A stretch of 64,000 bases of DNA from Voacanga thouarsii (Eukaryota > Streptophyta > Magnoliopsida > Gentianales > Apocynaceae), in the NCBI GenBank assembly GCA_026120185.1, contig JANUWF010001783.1, positions 1,829,001-1,893,000 on the forward strand, written 5' to 3'. Shown here in pieces: positions 10,583 to 22,347 of this stretch; positions within the stretch are counted from its first letter, which is position 1; each line of letters opens with the position of its first letter. A program made the position numbers and the translations under genes. The notes under the pieces are model-generated. The model searched no databases. It was not told the origin of the DNA and worked only from the letters and a program-made list of their open reading frames with translations.

Positions 10583-12334
10583 GGGTAAGATACTCCTCAT
10601 TCTCTACATCCAAACAAAACCGGTTGTCCATTCTGGCAACACACAGTCCACGTGACTGAAACTTGCTAGCTCGGACCGGCATGACTAAGTAATACTATCG
10701 CTTCTCCAAGTTGAGTTCATCTTCTGGAGGTGGCCACCTGTCAAAAGACTCGCTCTTGCTCTTCAAAACTAGTATTACTAGCCTACCCTTATTGAGTACT
10801 CAACGTTGATTGTCCCACTTGGGAGAAAACTAATAAAACATTATTTTACTTATGAATGGCAATTAAGGTTTCTTAAGTCCTGGTCAAAGTTGGTTTTAGA
10901 AAGAGTTTAGTGTTTGAGAAAACTGCTTATTGATTTTCAAATAGTTTGTTTGACTGAAATAAGAAAGGAAACAGTCCTCAATTGCCTTTGCAAGAAAAAA
11001 AAGAGTGTCCACACACTTCGCATTTGGCTTGCCATAGTAACCTTTTACAACAAACAAGTTTTGTGCAGGAGCTTACCTGATGCTTTGCTTGAGATAAATC
11101 AAAGATCCCCAAAAGCTGACCTAACTCCGCCTGGGGTAAACACAAGCCATAATTAAACTCAAGCCAAAATTTGCTTTCATAAATAGTCCTAGCTCAACTT
11201 ACTACAATCATGACCCTAGTGTCCCAAACTTTAAGGCTAGATGCCAAAAAGAATTTTATAGAATAAATCTAACTTGATAATAAAATAACTAAGGCTTGTG
11301 AAATGGTTACTAATAAGTCGTAGGTTTAAATCTTAATATCAATAAATTAGGGTTTATTTGATGAAGGGTCCTAGGTCCTAGATGATAACATTTAAAAATA
11401 ATAATCTATTAATAATTAATGGTTAGAAAATAATTGGTAGATAAAATTATTAGTAAGTAAATTTTAATATGTTTTTTATTAATAAATAAATTTTATTAGT
11501 ATTTATGAATATATGACTTACAAGATTAATATTTTACCTATTCTAATTATTTATATAAAAGGCTTTATTTAATATTATTATATATAATTTTTATATATTT
11601 TATTTGTAATAAAGGATATCACGCATTTGGCTAAAATATCATTATTTCATATATCAATCCAATTCCAAATTTTCCTAGGGTTTCGGAATCTTTAGAAGAA
11701 AATATATAGTATTAATTTTTATTAATAAAATAAAATTGGGTAACTTAAATAGCTTAGGAACAGTAAGGTCATGATCATAATTCCTATTGCTAACCATAAT
11801 CATAAACATACACTCTACACCAATCAACAAACCGTCCAAATCATGAACAAAAGCATAGATCCATATCTACCAACACATGATCCACACTCCACTAAATATA
11901 ATCATATTCATGGCTTCAACAAGGATATAAGAACATAAAACCCTATTTACCAAAGGTTACATAAGATCTATCATGCTTAATCATCCACACTAACTCACGA
12001 CATGAAGATCATGCAACAAATCCTAAAACATCATAAAACTCAACCAAGACAAATCATTCTCATGCATCAATCTCATCTCCATCACATAAACACATTTATC
12101 CTCATACTTCAATCCCAATTCCATCATATAAATACATGCTCAACTCCAACCATAATCCATCCTTTTCCAACAACATCCAAAAGACATGAATCTAGAATTT
12201 AAAGAGAAGATTGAAGAGGCTTACTTGAATGATGACTACCTTGAATAAGTCCCAAAAGGATCCTCATGCTTGGAAGGCTTGATCTGTCCAAGGATGAAGA
12301 AGGAAAATGGCCATGGTTGGAGTAACCATTTCAG

Positions 12335-12336
<2 letters not shown>

Positions 12337-12373
<37 letters not shown>
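12337..12373 (+). repeat. GA microsatellite in solo LTR copy 1
   Basis: A run of GA dinucleotides with one interruption. Copy 3 has a GA tract plus a GT tract at the matching place (59530-59604) and copy 2 a short TC tract near 49060, so this site is an expansion hotspot in the family. Confidence 0.9.
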
Positions 12374-13969
12374 TTTATTAGTATATTCCATTAAAGTTCG
12401 AAGATGAAGGAAGTTGAACATAATCGTTCATGCTTACCTTGAGAGTGTTCTTGAGTCTTCAAGAAAATTCTGATTTTTTTATCCGAAAATGGAACCTTAA
12501 TTTTAGCGTTTGATGTTAAAAATTGCAGAAATAGATTCTAGAGATTGAGTAGATGTGATTTGGAGTTTTTGAGAAGATTGAAGGTGTTTAGAGGGGTCTT
12601 AGGCTTGGAGAATGGTGGTGTGTATTCTTGGTATTCTTGGAGGGTTGGAGAGAATGGAGGAGAGTTGGACGAAATTCTGCTGAATGATGTTGGCCGAATG
12701 GCTAGGGAAATTCTGGTGATTGAATTTTTAGATTTGGGAGAAGAAGGAAAGCTAGTTGTTTGAATTTCAAAAGGAGTAATTTAGGAAGTGAATTATGGTA
12801 GCAAATATGGTAACAATACTTTGGTTGATGGAGGTCTTTGGGAGCTTCAATGGACGATTGGTTTGGCTGGGATTTTGCTGAGATGAATGATGTTTGAATG
12901 AGTTATAGAATGGCAGAAATTCAGAGGATAAGTGTGGAAGATTTTTCTGATTGTTTGAAGCTGAATCCATGGAGGTTTTCATGGAGTAATTTGCTGGTAT
13001 TTTGGATTCCAATTGAAGGTTTATTAAAGAGATTGATGGAATAATTTAAGGGGTAGCCATGGAGTTTTATTCAAGCAGACCAATGGAGGAGATGATGAAG
13101 TTCATTCCATGACTGACTAAGGTTGGTTTCACAGAAAATTAGAGTGAGTTTCGGATAAGGTTGAAAATAAAATAAGGCTGGAAATTCTATTTGTTCATTC
13201 AAGAGGTTTGCTAGAATTTTTGTGCATATTTTTCTGTCATATTCCAACCGACTTGCAGAAGGTTTGAAGGGGTATTGGAGGGTTCTTTAAGGGTGGTTTC
13301 CAGCCTTCTTCATGGAGGAAAGACAGGGTTGAATTGCTGGTTGGGAAGGTGGAAGAAACAACTTGGTTCTTGGCCTACCAAGCTGCGAAAACTGCCCAGG
13401 AATTTTCCTAGTTTGTACAGCTTTTGTGCATTCCGGTTTTTGCCAAAGTTTTCAATCTTCAAGCTGAGTAAATTGGCTATTTTTCTGGTAGCATTTGAGA
13501 GGGAAAGATGGCTGAAGTTTTCAAAAGCTGGATTGAGTAAGAAGCTGGAAAAATTTCTAGTTTGCTACAATAAGAAGATGATCACTCATAGGGTGGAGGT
13601 TGAAGGTTCAACCATGGAGATTAATTCTCTTGGGAACCTTCCATAACTCCCTCCCCATTTTTAGTTAAAATTCCCTCCTCCAAGAGGCATTTTCGAAGCT
13701 CCAAAATCACAAAACCTTGCTGGAATTTTCTTGAAATAAAAATGGCTTGGATTAATTGAGCAATTTAATTGATCAAGAATTAAGGTAAGCTAGAGAGCAA
13801 AAATGGTATGAATCCCTTAAGAATTTTTGTAGGGCACAAGAGTGAGATTAGGACATTCCTTTCATGCCTCCCCTAGGACAACACTCCTACTCCTCCCTAT
13901 GGCAATCAAGGGACGAAAATAGTCTACTTATCTAAAATAAAATTTAATCATGCTAAAACTCAAATGATG

Positions 13970-14023
13970 GAATTTGAACTCAAGACCTCAAGAATTTATT
14001 CCAAAGCTCTAACCACTAAACCA
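13970..14023 (-). other. tRNA-like A and B boxes in solo LTR copy 1
   Basis: On the - strand TGGTTTAGTGGTTAGAGC (14023-14006) matches a pol III A box / tRNA D arm, and GAGTTCAAATTC (near 13982-13970) matches a B box / T loop. The spacing is close to that of a tRNA. No acceptor stem can be formed, so it is a decayed tRNA-derived segment, not a tRNA gene. Confidence 0.55.
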
Positions 14024-14359
14024 CAACAGCTCTTGTTCTTATTTTCTCTCCCAAATATTTTTCCTATTTAATTCTCAAGCTATCTCCCTATTTCCATCTC
14101 AAGCAAAATTATCATTTGCCCTTCCTACTCAACAAGTACAATTAGGCCTTCTAGACTATAAATTACAATTCCAAAACACAAAAAATCATTCAGAAATATA
14201 TTTATGCATGCAAGAAAATATGATATGCATCCCAACCCCCTACTCTAGGGTTGGTTTTAGTTGGGGTTTTACATGTGGAAATTAATAACTTAACAATAAA
14301 AGATCTGCTAGAGATCTCTAGGCATCTTTTCTAATAAAATAAGAAGAATGTGGTGCATT

Positions 14360-14677
14360 CTACTTTGAGGAAAGTGAGGCAGTACAAGTATTAACTGGAG
14401 ATAAATCCAGAGTCAGCCCATTGAGCAAGAATCTTTTAGCAAACTCTACGCAACTTTTGTCTAAAACGATAGACTTAGGCAAAGAAATCTTTACACCAAG
14501 CTTGTTAATAAGATCTGTGTAGACAAAACCTACTACAACATCAGCGATGAGAACATCATCACTGAGCACAGCATAATCTTTGAACACCTTCCCAGGGTAT
14601 ACCTTTTCCGTAGCAAACCAAACTATAACATGGTGGGTGAATATGAACAGTGCCCAAGACGAATGTAGTATGTTCAT
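14360..14677 (-). pseudogene. Mitovirus RNA-dependent RNA polymerase fragment
   Basis: The 105-codon frame matches the palm region of mitovirus RdRps, the capsidless RNA viruses of mitochondria, relics of which occur in plant mitochondrial and nuclear genomes. Visible in order are a motif B remnant (SSWALFIFTHH), VYPGKVFKDYAVL, the motif C position, LGVKISLPKS (motif D) and EFAKRF (motif E), then DLSPV. Motif C reads SDD instead of the expected GDD. Homology starts abruptly near motif B and stops soon after DLSPV, so this is about one seventh of a full polymerase. The apparent start Met is internal to the family. It lies between the Helitron Rep/helicase and RPA-like genes, on the same strand, 82 bp from a solo LTR's target duplication. 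Confidence 0.85.
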
Positions 14678-14979
14678 TAATAGTGGAAGAAGTAGATGGA
14701 ATTACAAATGGAAAATAACATCGACATGCCTAAAAGTGAGAAATAACAAATGGGCAAAGAATACTTGACAACCAATGCTAAGTAGCTAAATTTCTGCAAC
14801 ATTATAAACTTCATTATAAATATCTATCGGGAAATTAACTACAAAACCTGAGAACAAAAATTCCATTCTCATGACAAAGTGATTGTAAAGAAATTGGATG
14901 AAGAAAGACAAAAATTGGACTTATCAAAGGCAGGAGCATATGGCCTATACTTTGATAAACTAACATTTAGTTACAAAAT
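14678..14979. other. No feature recognised
   Basis: About 300 AT-rich bases between the viral relic and the RPA-like gene. Small frames on both strands show no family motif. Homology to mitovirus does not extend here. Confidence 0.4.
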
Positions 14980-17365
14980 CAAGATCACACAATTCTTTTT
15001 TTTTTTTTTTTTTTTGAAAGCACTTGTCTTATCAGTAGCATTCTCTTCTCCATCAGCTTCAGAATTTGCTTTTTTCTCTCTTAGCTTTTCCTTCATTGGT
15101 GGTGTCACAGTTCCAACATCAGCTACAGTATCAATACCATCACCTTGTTCAATTGCTTCCTATAATTATGCCATTTCAAGTGTTAAGAATATAAATGAAA
15201 TGTTACAATATGAAAATTGAATAATTCATGCTAACGTAGAATCTTTTACCTTTCCTTTTATGCCATTCTTCATTTCACTTGGTAAGTACAATCTTATGAC
15301 TGTAAAATATTCCCTCTGTGTTCCCAAGCTGAACATATTAAGTTTTGCTTGAAAAACATATGTGCCACCAATAATGCATTCAAAGACTTCAGGAAGAGGT
15401 TTGCCTCTGTCATCCTATGTTCAAATCACAACAATGATAAATTATACAAAAAGACTAAAAATTATAGCCATCATGATTTTCAAAACAAAGTTATTAACTT
15501 ACATCTATTTCTTTTTCAGCAAGATTAGATGCATCAATATTGGTTAATTTTTCAACATCCTTATCAAACATAGTGAATCAAGCCTTTCCTATATGATCAA
15601 TGACTTCCATTTCCCCATGATACCTTCGCCAAATGGAATCATATTCAAGACTTAAAATAAATTCAAATAGATTCAATTTTCAACTATATTGTATCTTGAT
15701 AAAAATTCTAGGTACCTTATTAAAGGTGACTTTTCCACTCGATGGCAACTGCCACAAAAAACTCATCATCCACTAATTTCAACTTGCGATTGCACTTTGA
15801 GTAAGAATTAAATCGCCATCCACATGTTTCGTCAATTGATGAGATTGTTCTGTAGCAATAACAAGGCTTTTCATGTATACAATACATATATCAGGATCAT
15901 ATTTGAATTTCAATGATTCTTTCCATAATGGTATTGCTCTAGTAAATCAGCTTACCACATTTTCAGCCTAGTCTAGTAGCAGCTTAATATCACTGATACT
16001 CTTCTTGTTGGACTCTATCTCTTCAGTACTTATGACATTATTGATGACTTGGATATGCTCTATAGGAATAACATCGCCATGGCTAAAGTTGCATCAGCAA
16101 AGGGCAACTTCAATATATATGCTCAAATAACACTCCAGAAATATGTTCTTATTAGCAAAGATACCTAGAGATCTCTACCAGATCTCTATTAGCAAAGTAC
16201 TTATCTCTCAACATATGCTCTTATATAATCACCTATTCTTCATGTTCTGTATCATCAAATTTTAAGCGTAGTTACCTTTGTCGCATGAGCTTCACATCAG
16301 GATAATCGAGATTGACAAATATCTTTGTTGCACTACTTGATGTTACTGAAATACGACCTACAGAAACAATTCAGAATTAGATTTGGGAGGAATTCAATGG
16401 CCTATTATTATTCTAAACATTTGGAAAGAATTCAATGGCTTATTACTGAAAATAATATCCTCTTACCCTGGAAATGTCAGATGATTGTGGATGGGATAAT
16501 CACAACATATAGTTCTTTTTCTAGGTCCAATTCATCACGCTTCAACATCTTAGCAAACGATTCCCACAGGGTAACACGAACTTTTCATTGCCTGAATTAA
16601 ATAACATACAGAACATCAAACTATCTACTATTCAAATTAATACACATGACTTCATCATGTACACTGGCATACAATAAACTTAACTGTAGATCTTCTAATT
16701 CAACATACTGCATTGCAATTGTCTATGTATGTCCATGTTTTTCAATTTTCTCAGATAATCCATAGAGACATCCTGCAATATCTACATGGCAGAAATAATT
16801 CTCAACCATTCCTGTTCAATTCAACCTTGACACAAAGAAGCACTTACCAATTAAAAATCCCCCTTGATCAGCACGCCTTTCATGTTGTTCAAAAGGAATG
16901 AGCATAAATTTATGCCTTGGAATTCTAGATAATTTATCAATCATTTCATCTAAAGTGGTTCTAAAATGAAATTGTATAAAAAATTTCTGATAACACATTT
17001 TGTATTTGGCTTTATATTCCAGAACACAAATTTTTTAGGACATAATACTTCCCTTCTTCAATTGCATCACGGAATTCATCTGCAATCTTGCTCCTAATGA
17101 TCATATGGATCACGGTTTCCTGCACAGGAAAAATATTGGTCAATACTCAAGAAGACAGGAGATGAAAGAAATAATTCAACAACACAATTAATAGACCAAA
17201 ACATACCTACTCGTCAATTGCAAGGAATTCTATGCTCATGAATTCGCCTCCCTTTTGTGCATTAAAAGCTTCCTATATCCTATCTACACGAAATTGAATT
17301 CTATTCTTTTGATGTTGCCGACCAATATCCTTGAACATCACAAAATTCACCTTACTCCCACTCAT
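14980..17365 (-). pseudogene. Helitron-linked RPA-like single-strand DNA-binding protein
   Basis: Plant Helitrons often carry an RPA70-like gene. Domains from the N end: KVNFVMFKDIG and MSIEFLAIDE (17365-17210); first OB fold with EEGKYYVLKN and IPRHKFMLIPFEQ (about 17120-16800); second OB fold with VTLWESFAKMLKRDELDLEKELYVV pieces (about 16590-16460) and SSSATKIFVNLDYPDVKL (about 16360-16270); a worn zinc-ribbon (KCNRKL, about 15800); third OB fold with RYHGEMEVIDHIGKA and FTMFDKDVEKL (about 15640-15503). The last three exons join in phase 0 across GT-AG introns at 15415-15502 and 15160-15249, and the tail is acidic and lysine-rich. At least two Trp codons appear changed to TGA, and other stops occur, so it is not functional. 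Confidence 0.8.
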
Positions 17366-17589
17366 CTTGTTATATGCCTCCAAAGCGTACTGAATAGACT
17401 ACTTCACAACTCAACAAAACAACCATTATATATAGACATGCCGGGAAAAATCGTTGATACGCCATAATCAATCCCTTCCAAAATACGAAGGGATTTTTTT
17501 CAATTTCAAACATGAGGATTTTAGAATGCAAAGCAAAATAAAGATATTCTTGAAATTGAAACATCGGACTTTTACACTGAAAAAGGTTT

Positions 17590-18020
17590 CACCAAAGCAT
17601 TAAATCGGACCTTAAATGACAGGAAACCCAGAAAGCAAAAAGAAACAATTTGAATCGGTAACTCTTAGGCTTGCCAATAAAATCTAATGTTTGGGTGATA
17701 AATTCGAAGAAACGAAACCAAGAAGCTTCAACGATGAATCCTGACCAACAAAACCATGACTCTTTACCCAGATAGTGAGGAAAAACATATACATTAGAGC
17801 CCAAGCATTAAATCGCATCTTCAATCACAGGAAACCCAGAAACCAAAAAGACACAAATTGAATCTGTAACTATTGGGGGTGCAGAAAGATTTGAATATTT
17901 CGGTGATGAATTTGAAGCAACAAAACAAAGAAGCTTCGATGATGAATCCCAACTAATGCAAGGAATTCGAAGCAACAAAACTAAGAATCTTCGGCAGTGA
18001 ATCCCAACAAATGAAACGGA
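17590..18020 (-). repeat. Imperfect tandem direct repeat near the RPA-like gene
   Basis: Two copies about 207 bp apart start with GCATTAAATCG (near 17598 and 17805) and share CAGGAAACCCAGAAA and GAAGCTTC. They lie just 5' of the RPA-like gene and may be part of the Helitron leader. Frames within them are not convincing proteins. Confidence 0.55.
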
Positions 18021-18566
18021 GGAATCCAAACTGATATAAATATCAGAGTTCACCTCATAAAAAATATCCTCTAATGACAATAAGAAACAGTCTTTATTCA
18101 CACACTGAAGGAAAACCGTATGCAATGAAACCTATGAATCAAGCCCAAATCCTGAAACTCAGATCCGTACCTAATTAACAGACCTAAGAAGAAACCTAAA
18201 AGAACACCACAAACAACTTCACAAACAACTTCTCTAGTCCAGCCATCACCACGTCAACAAAAATCACCCAATTAACCTAAAGCTGTTGAGGTGTCAAATC
18301 CATATGACTTTACCCCTCAACTTTACTAATTATTAATTTTTCCATAAATAAAGTAATAGTTCATTTAAGTAATTCATTAACATAGTAAATTCAAATTATT
18401 TATAGAATAAAACTCATTATTCTAATTTTTCTAATGTAAAATTATATGATGTATTATATGAAGATTAGTCAAAATAATTTGGTCTTGAGTTGACCGAGAC
18501 CAAGACCTCTAATTGGCCCAAGGTCTAATTTATTAAAAAATAGAGTTTTAAAAATATTTGTACAAA

Positions 18567-18589
18567 TTATATATATATATATATATATT
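18567..18589. repeat. AT microsatellite
   Basis: Uninterrupted alternating A and T for about 23 bases. Confidence 0.95.
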
Positions 18590-19718
18590 ATTTTACAAAA
18601 TTAAATTGAAATAATATTTCTTGTAAGTAACAATTTAATTTAGTTATAAAATTATGCATTACTTAAAAAAATAACTAAGTATTAACATTAATAAGCCCAT
18701 TTAATTCACATTATTTCGTAATCACCCATAAAAATTCACAAAAGAATTAAATGAAATAATCACATAATAAATTCAATTAACCGTCTAATAAATTCAAAAT
18801 ATTTAAAGAGTGAATACCTTTATTCTAATTTCCATGGTAGAATCGGGAGGGATATTACAAAATGGATTATTACCACCGAGAGGTCAGATGAACAAACAAG
18901 GTAGGTCACTCCAGAGAAAGGGAAGAGAAGGTACCCCGTTTCTTTCCCCACCCTCGTCAATTATCATGTGTATGCAAATACTCATGATCAAGCATTTGTA
19001 AACTTTCATGTAGGAAAGATCAATTTCATAAAATTAAAATTTAAAGCTTGATATCTTAATATTTAAAAATTGAAGTTTGAAATTATATTAAAAAGTAAAT
19101 TAATTTATGTTTATATTATATATTATAATTAATTAAGTATAAAAAATAATTAGATGAGTATTTTCAATCATAACTAATTTTATTTAACTTAATATTTATT
19201 TATAATAGAATTTTAATAATTCTTAATTAATTAAATAATAATATATTATCAAAGATATTAAAATAATTAAATACTTAATATTATTTATTATCAAATATAC
19301 TTCATTAAATAAAATTTTAATTAAGTTATGAAAGGTGCTTATATATAGGATAGAAGAGATCCATCATTGTGTCCAAACAACTTGACAAATTCTTGGCGGA
19401 CAACAAATCACAATGATTGATGAATATTTCCATACTTGAAAATTAAAGACATCTCTAATTTACGTAGAGCTCTGAAAACTGTTGAGCTTTTACAAAATAT
19501 AGAAGACCAAACTAGAAATTAGAATGTTTAATATTTACTGCAAAATTGCTTTTTGTATTGTTCTTCAAATTGAGCTTCTGCGTAGCTTTATTCAATCCTA
19601 AATCAGATGAAATATAACCTCCATATAGCTTACAAAAGTAATAGGACTTGAACATATATACAAAACCATCCTTGGTTCATGGAAGATGTCAAAGTGAACA
19701 CACCCTTATTCCTAAGAG

Positions 19719-19721
<3 letters not shown>

Positions 19722-19781
<60 letters not shown>
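19722..19781. repeat. AT microsatellite, about 30 units
   Basis: Uninterrupted alternating A and T for about 60 bases, followed by a short GT run. Confidence 0.97.
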
Positions 19782-19786
<5 letters not shown>

Positions 19787-20620
19787 GTGTGTACTTCTTA
19801 AATATGTAACATACAATAAGGCCCTCTACATGACAAAAAATAATTAGCCCACTTGAGTGGGGGAAAAAAAATCAATTTTGTACAGAAGACTGTGTAGTCA
19901 TCCATGTATGACAAAATTTTCAGGATATGAGAAGTTTTCTATCCACTTTAGGAAACAAGTATTCAATCCACCGATATACTTACCCTTATAATGAACAAAT
20001 ACTAAAAAAAGCTATCAAAATTAAATACAAAACACAAGCGCTACAAACATCTTCAATTCAAATGAGAGAAATTAAATGGGAAATATACAGTTTTTATATC
20101 AATAGAATTTCACTTAAAAAACATTCTTGATAATATAAAAATGAGTTATTAGTAAATTTCATTTATTAACTATTTTGTTTATGTCCAAGACCCAAATCAC
20201 TTCTCCACAATAGAATCTGGTGGCGGATTCCTAAGAAAGGCTATGTGGCTAAAACATGTTTAAATCCACCCGATATTACCGACGGATGGTGGTTTGGATA
20301 AAAATAATCGGTGGATGAATAAGAAAAAAACAAAGTTACTGACTTATTCTAAAACAAATAAAATAATTAAAAAATTAAAATTATCAATTACTCTATTAAA
20401 ATCGATAAAACATTGAATAAGCAACTGTAGAATGTATAATATATGGGAAAGAAAACTTTTGATTCTAAACACAGTTTAGGATGAAAAATTATTAAAGCAC
20501 ACGTGAAAATAACTTCAAAGATCTAATTCATGTAATATCAAATTAGTGGAAGAAAAAAAAAAAATCCAATACCTATTCCAAAAAAAAAAAAAAATCCATT
20601 GCAAGAATTCAAGTAGTCAC

Positions 20621-20800
20621 TGTCACGTCTCGTACCCGCAGATCTGGGAGAGCAAATATGGGTCTAGCAATACCCACGATCAATTACTTGGCCGCCTTCC
20701 TCGTTGGGCCAAAATAGATATCCCAAATTTACAATTAGGCCCATCTTTATATACTATTCATAATTCTCATTCCAATCCCATATGGGATTAGGATATCACA
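20621..20800 (-). repeat. TRIM 3' LTR
   Basis: Direct repeat partner of 20962-21148; shared stretches include GCAAATATGGGTCT and TATACTATTCA. Confidence 0.85.
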
Positions 20801-20961
20801 TTCACCCCTTCTTTAGGCACAAATGTCCTCGTTGGGCTCTTACTTTAGGGGCCAAACTCAGGACCAATTAGGCAGCATAAGATTCTAGAGGTGGCTATCA
20901 CCACGCACGGTGTAGCACCTAATTCCTATATCGGGGGCTGGTTACCTACTCTGATACCAAA

Positions 20962-21148
20962 TGTCATGCCTCATACCCGCAGACCCGGGAGTGCAAATAT
21001 GGGTCTGGCAGTACCCACAGTCAATTACTTTGTCGCCGTCCTCGCTGGGCTAAAATGGATATCCCAAGTTAATAATAGGTACTTAGACCCATCCTTTTAT
21101 ACTATTCACAATTCTCATCTCAATCCCACATGTGATTAGGGTATCACA
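20962..21148 (-). repeat. TRIM 5' LTR
   Basis: Direct repeat partner of 20621-20800, adjacent to the primer-binding site at 20950-20961. Confidence 0.85.
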
Positions 21149-21970
21149 ATACTTGTCTTACTGCTTTTCACAAGAATTCCCCAAGAAGGTATTACAATTG
21201 GGGTGTCCATTAATGACACACAGAATTATACCAAATCCAAGAGTCCGCTGGGTATAAAAAAAAAAAAATCAAAGGTTAATTTCCTTTTATTTCCTCTTTA
21301 GTACTTTTAACCGGTTATTTTTTCCTTTTCTCCGATCTTCTTTTATGAATCTTTAAATCTAATTCTTTTATATTCGTCATTCAGTGATTGTCACGCCATG
21401 AAACTGAGAGTGACATGGCAACACCCCAAAAAAGGAAGTGTTGAACCCTTACATACCATAAATAGCCAAAACATAACATTCTAATAATACTTAGAAACAT
21501 CCTTACATCGTCTTTAAATTTAAAACAAAACATACATAAATATTGATTCTTAATGTTATTCAGTAACCCTGGAACAAGTATACAAGAACTAAACATACTT
21601 GAAAACCAACTAGTTACTCTAGGTCCTCTTCAAACTATTCTTCCAACTCATCCTCATTTAACTGAGAGCCTGCAAAATATTGAATAATGAGTGAGCCCAT
21701 TAACTCAGTAAAGAAATTTGGCTTACTTGGGATTGAGCATGTTACATATACATATACATTCTTAAAATGTTTGTTCAAAATAGCTTAGATATTATGGTAG
21801 AACACAACTCATGGGGTTTTAGAATATCTTCTTGGTGGGTTGGTCATACCATATGAAGATCTCAAAAAACTCATACAAGGAAAAAAGAGGGAGGAACAAC
21901 GGATTCTTAGCGTTACTCAATACTGAATCGAATGAGGCATAACTGACACCTGAATACCAAACCGGTGTTG

Positions 21971-21980
21971 TTTATATAAT
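21971..21980 (-). promoter_or_regulatory. TATA box of Tekay-like LTR
   Basis: ATTATATAAA on the - strand, 80-160 bp downstream of the CpG motif array in the direction of transcription. In the other LTR the site is eroded (near 45070). Confidence 0.55.
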
Positions 21981-22058
21981 GAAAAACATATCAAGAGAGA
22001 AGACTATCTTTTCAATAGAAGAAAATTGGCACCAGAACCAAAGCAGAGAGGACCTAGT

Positions 22059-22143
22059 GCCGAGTGGGAGAAGCATAGCCGGCACTGGGTGTGCAGACCC
22101 GCGTGAAGCTGGCGCCGATTCTGAGCAAGGGAGCCGGCGCCGA
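22059..22143 (-). repeat. CpG-rich motif array in Tekay-like LTR
   Basis: Copies of a GGCGCCGG-type motif lie at about 22059, 22077-22087, 22109-22118 and 22133-22143. In the partner LTR (45125-45230) the same positions read as CA or TG variants, as expected from deamination. Confidence 0.6.
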
Positions 22144-22315
22144 GTGCACTTTGAGGAATACACGAACGCGACTTTCAGAGCACCAAAAGCCAATCTACAA
22201 CATTCCAACCCCAAGAACCAATCTAATCATCCATTTTATCAAGAAAAATACCATTTTTGTGCACCAAAAACCATTTAAACGTATATACATATATATATAT
22301 ACATATGTATGTATG

Positions 22316-22347
<32 letters not shown>

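Larger units (their letters stand above)
10022..14273 (-). mobile_element. Solo LTR, 4-kb gypsy family, copy 1
   Basis: Begins TGTAACATCC and ends GGGGTTTTACA as read on the + strand, with the 5-bp target duplication TGTGG on both sides (10017-10021 and 14274-14278). It has no internal coding region, primer-binding site or polypurine tract, so it is a solo LTR left by recombination. Its orientation comes from the U5-like end: read on the - strand it closes with the GTGTTACA type end seen directly before a primer-binding site at 53211. Copies 2 and 3 are at 47101-50931 and 57021-61501. Small open frames inside are chance. Confidence 0.88.
18021..20620. other. AT-rich stretch without recognised genes
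   Basis: No coding or RNA gene is supported. It contains two AT microsatellites and poly-A runs near 20560 and 20580. The right end of the Helitron, if still present, should lie in or near the left part, but I could not identify a terminus. Confidence 0.4.
20621..21148 (-). mobile_element. TRIM retrotransposon (528 bp)
   Basis: Two direct repeats of 180 and 187 bp (20621-20800 and 20962-21148), each starting TGTCA and ending TATCACA, enclose only 161 bp. Next to the right repeat, CTCTGATACCAAA is the reverse complement of a tRNA-iMet primer-binding site (TGGTATCAGAG), so the element lies on the - strand. No coding capacity, as expected for terminal-repeat retrotransposons in miniature. The flanking five bases (GTCAC and ATACT) do not match. 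It is not Cassandra: no 5S-like promoter is seen in its LTR. Confidence 0.85.

Noticed and set aside
13275..13646. Open frame of 123 codons
   Set aside because: It lies inside a solo LTR. The matching intervals in the other two copies are not open in the same frame, and no family motif is visible.
14980..17365. Host RPA70 gene
   Set aside because: Short divergent domains, several stops and the position beside a Helitron Rep/helicase on the same strand fit a Helitron RPA better.
20621..21148. Cassandra TRIM
   Set aside because: Cassandra LTRs contain a 5S rRNA-like promoter; none is visible here.
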